Shown one piece after another: positions 16,440 through 27,942 of a DNA stretch of 64,000 bases (the stretch's first letter is position 1; each line of letters starts with the position of its first letter). Position numbers and translations under genes: made by a program. Location: contig NZ_CP014007.2 in NCBI RefSeq assembly GCF_001658025.2, forward strand, positions 1,426,001 through 1,490,000, in the 5' to 3' direction. The DNA is from Kosakonia oryzae. Its GTDB lineage: Bacteria; Pseudomonadota; Gammaproteobacteria; Enterobacterales; Enterobacteriaceae. Under the pieces are notes generated by a model that made no database searches, had not been told where the DNA came from, and was given only the letters and a program-made list of their open reading frames with translations.

Positions 16440-16670
16440 TCCTGTTTACACTCCGGTTCTTACTCGGGACACAGCCAAGGCCTTTTCGTTCTTACGGTGT
16501 CCGCGACTTACAGGTGAACGTTGCTGGCGTCCCTTCGTATGACACAACTTATTATGGCGAGCTTTGCTCACAGAAGTCCAACTGTGCCAAAAAAGTATGA
16601 CAGTTATCTATTTTCTTGCGTGATGTGATGAAGATATGGCGAGGATAAGAATACATTCGGCGCTTTTGAC
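16440..16670. other. ppk upstream region
   Basis: The gene-free stretch between ppk and purN. The left two thirds must hold the ppk promoter. On the minus strand CTGTCATA at 16596-16603 resembles one Pho-box repeat, but the second repeat is poor. No open frame of interest is seen. The right part is the REP element listed separately. Confidence 0.4.
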
Positions 16671-16752
16671 GCCGGATGGCGGCTTCGCCTTATCCGGCCA
16701 ATAATCGACCCGGGAAAAGAGTGTAGGCCGGACAAGCATCGCGCCATCCGGC
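16671..16752. repeat. REP pair (BIME) downstream of purN
   Basis: Two REP-type palindromes in inverted arrangement: 16671-16699 (GCCGGATGGCGG...TATCCGGCC) and 16723-16752 (GTAGGCCGGACAAGC...ATCCGGC), separated by 23 bases. They lie between the 3' end of purN and the ppk upstream region, the usual extragenic location in enterobacteria. Confidence 0.8.
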
Positions 16753-16765
16753 AAGAAAAACAGGC

Positions 16766-18558
<1,793 letters not shown>

Positions 18559-18676
18559 CTATTTTCCAGCCTGATTGATCGCGATCAAGCGGCTACCTGT
18601 AGCACAACGGAAAAAAAGCGGTATAATCCGGCGATTTTTTTTGTGGCTGCCACCTGTCAGGGGAAAGGAGAAGAGT

Positions 18677-19303
18677 ATGAAGGTCGTGGAAGTTAAACAC
18701 CCACTCGTCAAACACAAGCTTGGGTTGATGCGTGAAAACGATATCAGTACCAAACGCTTTCGTGAACTCGCCTCAGAAGTGGGCAGCCTGCTGACGTATG
18801 AAGCGACGGCTGACCTCGAAACCGAAAAAGTGACCATCGAAGGCTGGAACGGCCCGGTGGAGGTTGAGCAGATCAAAGGTAAAAAAATTACCGTGGTGCC
18901 GATTCTGCGCGCCGGTCTGGGCATGATGGAAGGCGTGCTGGAGCATGTGCCGAGCGCGCGCATCAGCGTGGTCGGTATCTACCGTAATGAAGAAACGCTG
19001 GAGCCGGTACCGTACTTCCAGAAACTGGTATCCAACATCGATGAGCGTATGGCGCTGGTGGTTGATCCGATGCTGGCGACCGGCGGTTCAATGATCGCCA
19101 CTATCGACCTGCTGAAAAACGCGGGCTGTCACAGCATTAAGGTGCTGGTGCTGGTTGCCGCGCCGGAAGGTCTGGCGGCGCTGGAGAAAGCGCACCCGGA
19201 CGTCGAACTGTATACCGCGTCGATCGACAAAGGCCTCAACGAGCACGGCTACATTATTCCGGGCCTCGGCGATGCCGGTGACAAAATCTTTGGTACGAAG
19301 TAA
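18677..19303 (+). CDS. upp: Uracil phosphoribosyltransferase
   Basis: Salvages uracil to UMP using PRPP. The 208-residue protein ([22 protein letters not shown]...) is the E. coli length. It has the PRPP-binding loop [16 protein letters not shown] and the uracil-binding C-terminal [18 protein letters not shown]. The ATG at 18677 is preferred over the longer frame from 18575 because AAAGGAG stands just upstream and the family starts here. uraA follows 109 bp downstream behind a strong terminator that may only partly separate the two. Confidence 0.97.
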   Translation: MKVVEVKHPLVKHKLGLMRENDISTKRFRELASEVGSLLTYEATADLETEKVTIEGWNGPVEVEQIKGKKITVVPILRAGLGMMEGVLEHVPSARISVVGIYRNEETLEPVPYFQKLVSNIDERMALVVDPMLATGGSMIATIDLLKNAGCHSIKVLVLVAAPEGLAALEKAHPDVELYTASIDKGLNEHGYIIPGLGDAGDKIFGTK

Positions 19304-19317
19304 CGCATGACAAATCG

Positions 19318-19347
19318 AAAGCCGACTTTGATAGTCGGCTTTTTTTT
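19318..19347 (+). terminator. upp-uraA intergenic terminator
   Basis: A 10-bp stem AAAGCCGACT / AGTCGGCTTT (19318-19327 and 19333-19342) with an eight-base T-run. Since upp and uraA are normally an operon, it probably reduces rather than abolishes transcription of uraA. Confidence 0.85.
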
Positions 19348-19412
19348 GGATTCATAAACTGCCCGCCGCAAAGGACGGGGAGATAAACAACAACACTCAG
19401 AGGAAAAACATT

Positions 19413-20702
19413 ATGACGCGCCGTGCTATCGGGGTGAGTGAAAGACCGCCGCTTTTGCAGACGATCCCGCTTAGTTTGCAGCACCTGTTCGCCATGTTTG
19501 GCGCGACCGTGCTGGTGCCAATCCTGTTCCACATTAACCCGGCCACTGTGCTGCTGTTCAATGGTATCGGGACGCTGCTTTATCTCTTCATTTGTAAGGG
19601 GAAAATTCCGGCTTACCTCGGTTCCAGCTTTGCGTTTATCTCGCCGGTACTGCTGCTGTTGCCGCTCGGTTATGAAGTGGCGCTGGGCGGTTTCATTATG
19701 TGCGGCGTGTTGTTCTGCATCGTCTCCTTTATTGTTAAGAAAGCCGGTACCGGCTGGCTGGATGTGATGTTCCCGCCTGCGGCAATGGGCGCTATCGTGG
19801 CGGTTATCGGCCTGGAGCTGGCCGGCGTGGCGGCGAATATGGCGGGTCTGCTGCCGGCTGAAGGCCAGAGCGCGGATAGCAAAACGGTGATCATTTCGAT
19901 TGTCACGCTGGGCGTAACGGTATTTGGTTCGGTGCTGTTCCGTGGCTTTATGGCGATTATCCCGATTCTTATCGGCGTGCTGGCGGGCTATGCGCTCTCC
20001 TTCGTCATGGGCGTTGTCGATACCACGCCGATCGCGCAGGCGCACTGGTTTGCGCTACCGACGTTCTATACTCCGCGTTTCGAGTGGTTTGCCATTTTCA
20101 CCATTCTGCCTGCGGCGCTGGTGGTGATTGCCGAGCATGTGGGTCACCTGGTGGTGACGGCGAATATCATCAAAAAAGATCTGATCCGCGATCCCGGCCT
20201 GCATCGTTCGATGTTTGCTAACGGTTTCTCGACGATCATTTCCGGCTTCTTTGGTTCCACGCCGAACACCACCTACGGTGAAAACATCGGTGTAATGGCC
20301 ATCACCCGTGTTTACAGCACCTGGGTTATCGGCGGCGCGGCTATCATCGCGATCCTGCTCTCCTGCGTCGGCAAACTGGCGGCGGCGATCCAGATCATCC
20401 CGGTTCCGGTCATGGGCGGCGTATCGCTGCTGCTGTACGGCGTGATTGGCGCATCCGGTATTCGCGTATTGATTGAATCGAAAGTCGATTACAGCAAAGC
20501 GCAAAACCTGATCCTCACGTCCGTCATCCTGATCATCGGCGTCAGCGGCGCGAAAGTGCACATCGGCGCGGCGGAACTGAAAGGCATGGCGCTGGCGACC
20601 ATTGTTGGCGTCTGCCTTAGCCTGATCTTCAAACTGATTAGCGTACTGCGCCCGGAAGAAGTGGTGCTGGACGCGCAGGACAACGACGCCGCGAAGGGTT
20701 AA
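19413..20702 (+). CDS. uraA: Uracil:proton symporter
   Basis: Inner-membrane uracil permease of the NCS2/NAT family, 429 residues as in E. coli. About 14 membrane segments can be followed. The substrate-site regions are present: the VVIAEHVGHLVVT segment with the conserved Glu-His and the later GSTPNTTYGENIGVMAITRVYS stretch with the family QHxxxF/NxG-type residues. It supplies uracil to Upp, encoded just upstream. A perfect hairpin follows the stop. Confidence 0.97.
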   Translation: MTRRAIGVSERPPLLQTIPLSLQHLFAMFGATVLVPILFHINPATVLLFNGIGTLLYLFICKGKIPAYLGSSFAFISPVLLLLPLGYEVALGGFIMCGVLFCIVSFIVKKAGTGWLDVMFPPAAMGAIVAVIGLELAGVAANMAGLLPAEGQSADSKTVIISIVTLGVTVFGSVLFRGFMAIIPILIGVLAGYALSFVMGVVDTTPIAQAHWFALPTFYTPRFEWFAIFTILPAALVVIAEHVGHLVVTANIIKKDLIRDPGLHRSMFANGFSTIISGFFGSTPNTTYGENIGVMAITRVYSTWVIGGAAIIAILLSCVGKLAAAIQIIPVPVMGGVSLLLYGVIGASGIRVLIESKVDYSKAQNLILTSVILIIGVSGAKVHIGAAELKGMALATIVGVCLSLIFKLISVLRPEEVVLDAQDNDAAKG

Positions 20703-20710
20703 TGCCTGCC

Positions 20711-20741
20711 GTTTGAACCGGGTTTCGCGCCCGGTTCAAAC
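20711..20741. terminator. Hairpin between uraA and hda
   Basis: A perfect 12-bp inverted repeat (20711-20722 GTTTGAACCGGG and 20730-20741) with a 7-base loop, 8 bp after the uraA stop. No T-run follows; it may be a processing or partial termination hairpin ahead of hda. Confidence 0.6.
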
Positions 20742-20798
20742 CTTGCCATGTTTTATGGTAAACTCGCTGCGTTTTTTGTAAGCCCTGTTGAGGTCCCT

Positions 20799-21500
20799 CT
20801 GAACACACCGGCACAGCTCTCTTTGCCATTATATTTACCCGATGATGAAACCTTCGCGAGTTTCTGGCCGGGTGATAACCCCTCTTTACTGGCGGCGTTG
20901 CAAAACGTTCTGCGCCAGGCACACAGCGGATACATCTATTTCTGGTCGCGTGAAGGCGCCGGGCGTAGCCATTTGCTGCACGCCGCGTGCGCGGAGCTCT
21001 CCAGACGCGGCGATGCCGTTGGCTATGTGCCGCTGGATAAGCGCACCTGGTTCGTGCCGGAAGTGCTGGAGGGGATGGATCAACTCTCGCTGGTGTGTAT
21101 CGATAATATCGAATGCATTGCCGGTGACGAGCCGTGGGAAATGGCGATCTTCAACCTCTATAACCGCATTCTTGAACAGGGCAAAACCCGGCTGCTGATC
21201 ACCGGCGATCGTCCGCCGCGCCAGTTGAATCTTGGCCTGCCGGATCTGGCTTCGCGCCTGGACTGGGGGCAGATCTACAAGCTGCAACCGCTCTCCGATG
21301 AGGACAAATTGCAGGCGCTGCAACTGCGAGCACGCATTCGTGGCTTTGAGTTGCCGGAAGATGTGGGCCGTTTTCTGCTCAAACGGCTGGACAGAGAAAT
21401 GCGTACGCTGTTCGATACTCTCGACGTGCTGGATCGCGCTTCCATTACCGCCCAGCGCAAGCTGACCATCCCGTTTGTGAAAGATATTCTCAAGTTATAA
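20799..21500 (+). CDS. hda: DnaA regulatory inactivator Hda
   Basis: AAA+ protein that, bound to the DNA-loaded sliding clamp, stimulates ATP hydrolysis by DnaA and prevents over-initiation. Starting at the CTG at 20799 gives 233 residues, the length of E. coli Hda, which is reported to use a CUG start; TTGAGG stands at ribosome-site distance. The clamp-binding motif QLSLPLY lies at residues ~6-12, the Walker A-like [12 protein letters not shown] at ~48-59, and the sensor region VCIDNIECI follows. The frame is open to an ATG at 20748, giving 250 residues, but that extension overlaps the likely promoter region. Confidence 0.95.
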   Translation: MNTPAQLSLPLYLPDDETFASFWPGDNPSLLAALQNVLRQAHSGYIYFWSREGAGRSHLLHAACAELSRRGDAVGYVPLDKRTWFVPEVLEGMDQLSLVCIDNIECIAGDEPWEMAIFNLYNRILEQGKTRLLITGDRPPRQLNLGLPDLASRLDWGQIYKLQPLSDEDKLQALQLRARIRGFELPEDVGRFLLKRLDREMRTLFDTLDVLDRASITAQRKLTIPFVKDILKL

Positions 21501-21506
21501 ATCATG

Positions 21507-21575
21507 GCCGCATGGCGGCGATGTCTTATCCGGCCTGCGCGGTTTACAGGCCCGGTAAGCGTAGCGCCACCGGGC
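21507..21575. repeat. REP pair between hda and yfgD
   Basis: A degenerate REP (21507-21535, ending TTATCCGGCC) and a second palindromic unit (21550-21575, GCCCGGTAAGC...CCACCGGGC) lie between the convergent hda and yfgD genes. Confidence 0.7.
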
Positions 21576-21583
21576 AAGCACAT

Positions 21584-21943
21584 TTAACCTGTAATTTCTA
21601 AAACCTGCTCCGGCGGACGGCCGATACGCGCCTGGCCGTTAGCTACCACAATCGGGCGCTCAATCAACTTCGGGTTATCCACCAGCGCCTGCACCAATTC
21701 CTGTTCGGATAATTGGTTATCACCAAGGTTCAGGGATTTATACAGATCCTCTTTTGTGCGCATCAGTTCCCGCGCGCTGGACATGCCGAGCATCTGCAGC
21801 AGTTGTTTGATGGTTGCCGCATCCGGCGGCGTCTCCAGATAGAGCACCACCTGCGGCTCGATGCCATTCTCTTTCAGCAGGTTCAGGGTTTCACGGCTCT
21901 TTGAGCAGCGAGGGTTATGGTAGATTTGCACCGCGTCTGACAT
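21584..21943 (-). CDS. yfgD: ArsC-family reductase-like protein YfgD
   Basis: A 119-residue thioredoxin-fold protein of the arsenate reductase (ArsC) family. It keeps the redox Cys motif NPRCSKSR at residues 9-16 and the oxyanion-binding arginines in LMRTKED, ERPI and IGRPPE. E. coli YfgD has the same length and position; its physiological substrate is not settled and arsenate reduction is only inferred from family. No arsB or arsR is nearby. It lies 12 bp downstream of bepA and is probably co-transcribed with it. Confidence 0.93.
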   Translation of the reverse strand: MSDAVQIYHNPRCSKSRETLNLLKENGIEPQVVLYLETPPDAATIKQLLQMLGMSSARELMRTKEDLYKSLNLGDNQLSEQELVQALVDNPKLIERPIVVANGQARIGRPPEQVLEITG

Positions 21944-21955
21944 CTCTTCTCCTTG

Positions 21956-23419
21956 TTACATCTTCTGATACGGTTTGAAGCGCTGCTGCAACTGGCGCAA
22001 CTGATCAATACGCGCATCATAACGTGCCTGTTGCAGGCTGCCGAGTTTCACCTGCGAACTGGCGCTGCTCAATAGTGTGATGGCTTGATCCAGTTTGCCC
22101 ACCAGCGCCAGGCCTTCCGCGCGGGCGGCCAGCTCCTGGTCGCGATTGCCGAGCGCGGCTTCCGCCTGCGCCAGCAGATCCCAGCCATTCACATCATCTT
22201 TATAGGTAAAGGTGTAGCGGTTGAGGATCCGCGCCGTTTCCGCCGGTTGACCGCCTTCCAGGTAGGCGTTCGCCAGGTTGAGCTGCAACACCGGGTTGGT
22301 TTTCAAGTCGCTGGCGGCGTTCAGGCGCTTAATCGCATCGGCGCTTTTGTTCTGTCCCAAATCGATATCGGTCGCCAGATCGAGATACCAGGCGTTATTC
22401 GGATCGGCGCTCAGCAACGGTTGCAATGCTTTCGCCGCTTCAGGGAACTTTTTCGCTTCCATTGCCTGCAAGGCGCGGCCATATTGCGCGGCGCGCTGCT
22501 CACGCACATTGCCTTTCGACCAGCCATCCAGCAGATCGTCGGTCAGTTGGTTACGCCCGGAGTTATACATGCCGAGCGCTCTGACTTTGGCCATGTAGAA
22601 CGCTTCCGAAGACTGAACCACCACCGGACGCATCTGGTTGGCGCGGTTACGCGCATCGGCAAGGCGGCTTTCCGGCAGCGGGTGCGTTAACAGAATTTCC
22701 GGCGGACGGGTCGAATAGCGCGACTGATCGAGCAGCTTTTCGAGGAACGTCGGCATCGCCTGCGGGTCGAAACCGGAACGCTGCAGCACCTGGATGCCGA
22801 TACGATCCGCTTCCTGCTCGTTCTGCTGGGTAAAGCTGATCAGGCCCTGCTGCGTACCCGCCAGCGTCCCGGTAAGTGCCGCCATCCCAGCCTGCGGGCT
22901 GGCCATGGCTAACAGGATTGAACCCAGCGCGCCGGCCCAGGTGAGCGGGGCGCTGCGTTTTTGATCTTCCATCGCGCGCGCCAGGTGGCGCTGCGTGACG
23001 TGGGAAATTTCGTGCGCCATCACCGAGGCGAGCTGGCTCTCGTTGTCCGTGTAACGGAAAAGCGCAGAGTGCAACACGACATTACCGCCGAAAAAGGCGA
23101 AGGCGTTGATTTCGTCGTTATTGACGAGGAAGAAGTGAAAGGGGGTTTTTACCGAGTCAGCATGTGCCACCAGCCGCATGCCCAGCGCATTAATGTACTG
23201 CACCAGCAGCGGATCGTTAATCAGCGGCGCACTGCCGCGCAGCTGGCGCACATAGTAGTCGCCCATCTGCATCTCCTGGCCAATGGAGAGCGTACTGCCG
23301 GCGGACGTGCCCATGTCTGGCAGGCTGTCTGCCGAATCGGCCCATGCCGGAATAACCGTACCTGCCGCCACTGTAGCGATAAGGGTTGCGACCAGCGTTC
23401 GTTTCAACTGCCTGAACAT
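21956..23419 (-). CDS. bepA: Periplasmic metalloprotease/chaperone BepA
   Basis: Quality-control protease for outer-membrane proteins such as LptD. The 487-residue protein has a Sec signal peptide ([27 protein letters not shown]), an M48 peptidase domain with the zinc motif HEISH at residues ~136-140 and a second-site Glu in NEQEADRIG, and C-terminal TPR repeats from about residue 310. Length and order match E. coli BepA (formerly YfgC). Divergent from perM. Confidence 0.97.
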   Translation of the reverse strand: MFRQLKRTLVATLIATVAAGTVIPAWADSADSLPDMGTSAGSTLSIGQEMQMGDYYVRQLRGSAPLINDPLLVQYINALGMRLVAHADSVKTPFHFFLVNNDEINAFAFFGGNVVLHSALFRYTDNESQLASVMAHEISHVTQRHLARAMEDQKRSAPLTWAGALGSILLAMASPQAGMAALTGTLAGTQQGLISFTQQNEQEADRIGIQVLQRSGFDPQAMPTFLEKLLDQSRYSTRPPEILLTHPLPESRLADARNRANQMRPVVVQSSEAFYMAKVRALGMYNSGRNQLTDDLLDGWSKGNVREQRAAQYGRALQAMEAKKFPEAAKALQPLLSADPNNAWYLDLATDIDLGQNKSADAIKRLNAASDLKTNPVLQLNLANAYLEGGQPAETARILNRYTFTYKDDVNGWDLLAQAEAALGNRDQELAARAEGLALVGKLDQAITLLSSASSQVKLGSLQQARYDARIDQLRQLQQRFKPYQKM

Positions 23420-23642
23420 AACCTCACCTGTATATTTGAAAACACCTGTATGACCGGATTTTTCTTGCGTCGTTCCGGCTTAAATGCCCGGCAAGTTTAG
23501 CGGTCTTCGCCGGGAAAAAACATCCCGAACGGTCGCCTGTTATGTTTCCCGTAAAGCGTACGAAAAGCGAAGTCTTTTTTGTGACATTTCGATACAATTC
23601 CACTTCTTACCCCTCAGCCCACAAGGCTCATGAAGGAACGTT

Positions 23643-24704
23643 ATGCTTGAAATGTTGATGCAGTGGTATCGCCGTCGCTTCAGCGACCCGGAGGCGATTG
23701 CGCTGCTGGTCATTCTGCTTGCCGGATTCTGTATTCTCTTCTTCTTTAGCGGCCTGCTTGCGCCGCTGCTGGTGGCGCTGGTTATCGCTTACCTGCTGGA
23801 GTGGCCAACCGTTCGTCTGGAAAGAATCGGCTGTTCGCGCAGCTGGGCGGCGTCGATTGTGCTGGTGCTGTTTGTCGGCATTCTGCTGGTGATGGCCTTT
23901 GTGGTGATGCCGATAGCCTGGCAGCAAGGAATTTACCTGATCCGTGACATGCCCGGCATGTTGAGCAAACTCTCTGATTTCGCCGCCACGCTGCCGCGCC
24001 GTTATCCGGCGCTAATGGATGCGGGCATTATTGATGCGATGGCGGAAAATATGCGCTCGCGCATGCTGACAATGGGCGACTCGGTGGTGAAATACTCCCT
24101 CGCTTCGCTGGTGGGGCTGTTGACGCTGGCGGTCTATCTGGTGCTGGTGCCGCTGATGGTCTTCTTCCTCGTCAAAGATAAAGAGCAGATGCTCAACGCT
24201 GTGCGCCGCGTCTTGCCGCGCAATCGTGGGCTGGCGGGGCAGGTGTGGAAAGAGATGAACCAGCAGATCACCAACTATATTCGCGGCAAAGTGCTGGAGA
24301 TGATTGTCGTCGGCATCGCTACCTGGATTGGTTTCATTCTGTTTGGCCTTAATTATTCGCTGCTGCTGGCGGTACTGGTCGGTTTCTCGGTGCTGATCCC
24401 TTACATCGGCGCTTTTGTGGTCACCATTCCGGTGGTCGGCGTGGCGCTGTTCCAGTTTGGCCTCGGCACTGAGTTCTGGAGCTGCTTTGCGGTGTATCTG
24501 ATTATTCAGGCGCTGGACGGCAATTTGCTGGTGCCGGTGCTGTTCTCCGAGGCGGTAAACCTGCACCCGCTGGTGATCATTCTGTCGGTGATCATTTTCG
24601 GTGGGCTCTGGGGTTTTTGGGGCGTTTTCTTTGCCATTCCGCTCGCCACGTTGATTCAGGCGGTGATCCACGCCTGGCCGGATTCGCCTGCCATCGAAGA
24701 GTAG
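23643..24704 (+). CDS. perM: PerM/AI-2E transporter-family permease
   Basis: A 353-residue inner-membrane protein of the AI-2E exporter (PerM) family. It has a hydrophobic N-terminal pair (ALLVILLAGFCILFFFSGLL and following), a soluble helical loop around residues 100-150, and a C-terminal bundle ending IFGGLWGFWGVFFAIPLATLIQAV, the family hallmark. Substrate unknown in E. coli. Position and length match YfgO/PerM. Convergent with the formate channel gene. Confidence 0.93.
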   Translation: MLEMLMQWYRRRFSDPEAIALLVILLAGFCILFFFSGLLAPLLVALVIAYLLEWPTVRLERIGCSRSWAASIVLVLFVGILLVMAFVVMPIAWQQGIYLIRDMPGMLSKLSDFAATLPRRYPALMDAGIIDAMAENMRSRMLTMGDSVVKYSLASLVGLLTLAVYLVLVPLMVFFLVKDKEQMLNAVRRVLPRNRGLAGQVWKEMNQQITNYIRGKVLEMIVVGIATWIGFILFGLNYSLLLAVLVGFSVLIPYIGAFVVTIPVVGVALFQFGLGTEFWSCFAVYLIIQALDGNLLVPVLFSEAVNLHPLVIILSVIIFGGLWGFWGVFFAIPLATLIQAVIHAWPDSPAIEE

Positions 24705-24709
24705 CGCTA

Positions 24710-24736
24710 CCGGGCGGCGCACGCGCAGCCGCCCGG
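24710..24736. terminator. Convergent hairpin between perM and the formate channel gene
   Basis: A perfect 9-bp inverted repeat CCGGGCGGC / GCCGCCCGG (24710-24718 and 24728-24736) in the 40-bp convergent gap. GC-rich, no strong T-run. Confidence 0.55.
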
Positions 24737-24744
24737 CATCGGGC

Positions 24745-25602
24745 TTAATGCCCGGCATGGTCATTACGCAGATAGATAATCCAGTACGTCACGCCGACTA
24801 ACACCCCGCCGCCAATAATATTGCCAAGGGTAACCGGAATCAGGTTATCGGTAATCACCTTGCTGACGGTTAACGCCGGGAAGTTATCCGGTGAACTGTG
24901 CACCGCCGCCCAGAAACTTGCCGGGGCGAAATCGCGGATAATGACCGCCAGCGGCAGCAGAAACATATTGGCAATGCTGTGTTCAAAACCGCTGGCGACA
25001 AACATGCCGATCGGCAGCAGCATCGCCATAATCTTGTCCGTCAGCGTATGGCCGGAATAACTGATCCACACCGCCAGGCAGACCATCAGATTACACAGCG
25101 TCCCGAGGCACACCGCCTCAATAAAGGTGTGATGCATTTTATGATCGGCGGTTTGCAGCACGTTCAGCCCCCACAGGCCGTTGCTGCTCATCGTCTGCCC
25201 GGCAAACCAAATTAGCGCGACAAAAAACAGCGCGCCGACCAGATTGCCAAGATAAACAATGATCCAGTTGCCGATCAGTTGCCGCCAGCTTATCAGGCCG
25301 CTGGCTTTCGCCATCACCGTCAGCACGGTTGAGGTAAAGAGATCCGCGCCGCACACCACCACCAGAATAAGCCCCAGCGAGAAACAGACGCCGCCCGCCA
25401 GTTTTGCCAGCGCGGTGGCAGGCGCAGGCCCGCTAGTGACGGTGATATAAAAGACAAAAGCAATCGAGATAAATACGCCCGCCGTTACCGCGAGAAAGAA
25501 CGACAACTCTTTCTTCTTGCTGACTTTATACAAACCTGACTGTTCGGCGACTTTTGCCATTTCCGCAGGAAGTCGCAGGTCAAACGCGCTGCCGGTATCC
25601 AT
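24745..25602 (-). CDS. focB: Formate channel at the hyf locus (FocA/FocB)
   Basis: Pentameric formate/nitrite-transporter family channel, here 285 residues with six membrane helices. Conserved stretches include VCGADLFTSTVLTVMAKASG and the filter region ADHKMHHTFIEAVCLGTLCNLMVCLA with the gating His. The frame extends to a TTG at 25626, but the ATG at 25602 has AGGAGA at ideal distance. Position after hyfR is that of E. coli focB, so I use that symbol. From memory, however, the sequence (DLRLPAEMAKVAEQSGLYK, GLNVLQTADHK) and the length are closer to E. coli FocA. It would supply formate to the formate hydrogenlyase encoded upstream. Confidence 0.85.
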   Translation of the reverse strand: MDTGSAFDLRLPAEMAKVAEQSGLYKVSKKKELSFFLAVTAGVFISIAFVFYITVTSGPAPATALAKLAGGVCFSLGLILVVVCGADLFTSTVLTVMAKASGLISWRQLIGNWIIVYLGNLVGALFFVALIWFAGQTMSSNGLWGLNVLQTADHKMHHTFIEAVCLGTLCNLMVCLAVWISYSGHTLTDKIMAMLLPIGMFVASGFEHSIANMFLLPLAVIIRDFAPASFWAAVHSSPDNFPALTVSKVITDNLIPVTLGNIIGGGVLVGVTYWIIYLRNDHAGH

Positions 25603-25725
25603 TTGATTCTCCTGATGCAATGTCAATGAAGGCGTGGCTTCAGGCCACTCGCCGTCATATGCATAGCCCGTACCAGCCGGGGCAGGAGAATCAGCGGGAA
25701 AGTGTCAACCCGTTCACAGAAATGA

Positions 25726-27675
25726 TCACAGCACTTCGCGTACCGCAATACCGAGGCGCTGCATGCGCGATAACAACGTGGTGCGCTTCATGCCAAGCCG
25801 CGCAGCCGCACCGCGAGGGCCGGCGACGATGCCGTTGGTTTCGCGCAGTACCTGAATAATGCGCGCCCGCTCCTCTTCGTCATTTTCCGGCGGTTCGGGG
25901 TGCATCATCTCCGCCACTTTCGGCAGCGGGAAGGGAAAAGGATCGTGAACCACCGGCTGCACCATACTGACCGGCTGCGCATTGAGGTGCAGATTCAGCG
26001 TGTTATCGCGTGAGAGCAGCACCGCGCGTTCAATCACGTTCTCCAGCTCACGCACGTTGCCGGGCCATTCGTAGCGCATTAACTGGCGGAGAGTCTCCGC
26101 CGGGATGGTATCAATGGTGCGGTTCAGGCGACGCGCCAGTTTCTGCGTGAAATAGCGCGCCAGCAGCGGAATATCATCCGGGCGCTCGCGCAGCGGCGGC
26201 AGCACCAGCGGGAAGACATTCAGGCGATAAAAGAGATCGTTGCGAAACTCGCGGTCGATCACCATCTGGCGCAGATCGCGGTTGGTGGCGGCGATCACCC
26301 GCACATTCACCGGGATGGTTCGGTTGCCGCCGATGCGTTCGATCTCGCGCTCCTGCAATACGCGCAGCAACTTGGGTTGCAGTTCAAGCGGCATATCGCC
26401 GATCTCATCAAGGAACAGCGTGCCCTCATCGGCCATTTCAAAGCGTCCGCGATGCGTGTTGATCGCGCCGGTAAAGGCGCCTTTGTCGTGACCAAACAGC
26501 TCGCTTTCCAGCAGGCTGGAGGGGATCGCGGCACAGTTGATTTTCACCAGCGGTTTATCTTTACGCGGGCTCATCTGATGCAGCGCGCGGGCGATGATCT
26601 CTTTCCCGGTGCCGGTTTCGCCGAGGATCAGCACCGTGCTGTCGCTCAGGGCGACAATATTGACCTGCTGGAGCACATCGCGCATCGCCTCGCTCTGGTA
26701 AATAATGTCGCCGAAACTCTGGCTGGAGGCGATCTGCTCGTTGAGCTGACGGTTTTCGCTGTTCAGATTCTCTTTCAGATGGATAACTTTGCGGTACGCG
26801 TCGGCATTATCGACGGCGATACCAATTCTGTCGGCGATCTGCTGTAGCAATCGACAATTTTGTTCGCTGAAAACGGATGCCTCGTGGTGCGCCAGTAGCA
26901 GCACGCCCGTGGACTGGTGGCTGTAGGCCAGCGGCAAAATAAACACCGTGTTCAGCCCCTGCAGCGCCAGTTGGCTGAGCATCGCATCGCTGTGCCACAG
27001 CGCCGCATCCTGATCCTGCTGGAGCAGCGCGCTGTGATGTTCGTTCAGTGCGGCCAGCAACACCGGGCTTTCGCTACGTAGCGGGAATCGCTCCGTCTCA
27101 GGCGGGCAACTGGGAAAATGGGTGACGTGGCAGTTAAGCTGGTGTGAATGCAGCGTATCGCGCAGTACCATGCGAATATTATCGATGCCGAAAAAGCGGT
27201 GGATCTCCTGCGAAACATCCGCCACCAGATCGTCAAGATCGAGGTGCGACAGCACCGAGTTAGTGATGTCCACCAGTACCCGGTGATGATCGCGCTCTTC
27301 GCGCAACGCCGTAACCGACTGGCGGAGTTTTTCGCTCGCCAGCATCTCCTCCAGCGCCTGCGTCGCCAGCCGCGTCAGCCAGGCAAACAGCGCATTCTCT
27401 TGCGGATTGAACGTGCCGCCGTCGGTGCGCACAAAGCGCAGTTCCGCCACCTCGCTGCCTTCCAGCAGCACCATATGCAGCGAACTGTCGCTGATTGTGC
27501 CGCTGTATTCGGCCGTGCAAAACGCCGCGCTGCCATCATCAAAACAGCGCCAGAAAGGGGCGTTATTGAGACGTAATTCAATAAACTGCACGGGGCTGAA
27601 GGGGGGCGGCAGGGGGATAAACGCCTGAAGAAGTGAAGCCTTTTCATTCTGTTCCAGCAACTGCTGTAAGATCAT
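25726..27675 (-). CDS. hyfR: Sigma-54-dependent activator HyfR
   Basis: FhlA-type activator of the hyf operon, 649 residues. An N-terminal region with GAF-like domains (to ~330) is followed by the AAA+ domain with Walker A GETGTGKE, the sigma-54 contact loop GAFTGA and FLDEIGDMPLELQPKLLRVLQ. A C-terminal Fis-type helix-turn-helix ends the protein (GAAARLGMKRTTLLSRMQRLG). Its target is probably the sigma-54 promoter upstream of hyfA at 38765-38780. A 267-bp non-coding leader separates it from hyfJ; that leader holds an imperfect 14-bp dyad at 27826-27839 and no gene, so hyfR may have its own promoter. Confidence 0.93.
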   Translation of the reverse strand: MILQQLLEQNEKASLLQAFIPLPPPFSPVQFIELRLNNAPFWRCFDDGSAAFCTAEYSGTISDSSLHMVLLEGSEVAELRFVRTDGGTFNPQENALFAWLTRLATQALEEMLASEKLRQSVTALREERDHHRVLVDITNSVLSHLDLDDLVADVSQEIHRFFGIDNIRMVLRDTLHSHQLNCHVTHFPSCPPETERFPLRSESPVLLAALNEHHSALLQQDQDAALWHSDAMLSQLALQGLNTVFILPLAYSHQSTGVLLLAHHEASVFSEQNCRLLQQIADRIGIAVDNADAYRKVIHLKENLNSENRQLNEQIASSQSFGDIIYQSEAMRDVLQQVNIVALSDSTVLILGETGTGKEIIARALHQMSPRKDKPLVKINCAAIPSSLLESELFGHDKGAFTGAINTHRGRFEMADEGTLFLDEIGDMPLELQPKLLRVLQEREIERIGGNRTIPVNVRVIAATNRDLRQMVIDREFRNDLFYRLNVFPLVLPPLRERPDDIPLLARYFTQKLARRLNRTIDTIPAETLRQLMRYEWPGNVRELENVIERAVLLSRDNTLNLHLNAQPVSMVQPVVHDPFPFPLPKVAEMMHPEPPENDEEERARIIQVLRETNGIVAGPRGAAARLGMKRTTLLSRMQRLGIAVREVL

Positions 27676-27942
27676 GGATACGTCGCCCTTCCAGATTTAG
27701 CGAGCGTCATTTATGCCGCAGGTGCGTTGCCTTTCCTTGCCTGGCTGATGCCAGATTCGCTGCGTTTTCCCTGACTGCAACCTGAATGACCTGCTAAAAA
27801 GCATGCAAATAAAAGCAGTTTTCTCACCAGTTAACCGGTTTTCACTGTTGTTATGTCCTCGGACGTAAAAACCAGCACAAGGGTACAATACCCCTCTAAT
27901 TTGTAATGTTACAGGCTTCACGTATAAACAAGGTGAATGAAA

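Noticed and set aside
16596-16603. Pho box for ppk
   Set aside because: Only one CTGTCATA repeat is good and the adjoining repeat is poor, so it is mentioned with the upstream region but not called as a site.
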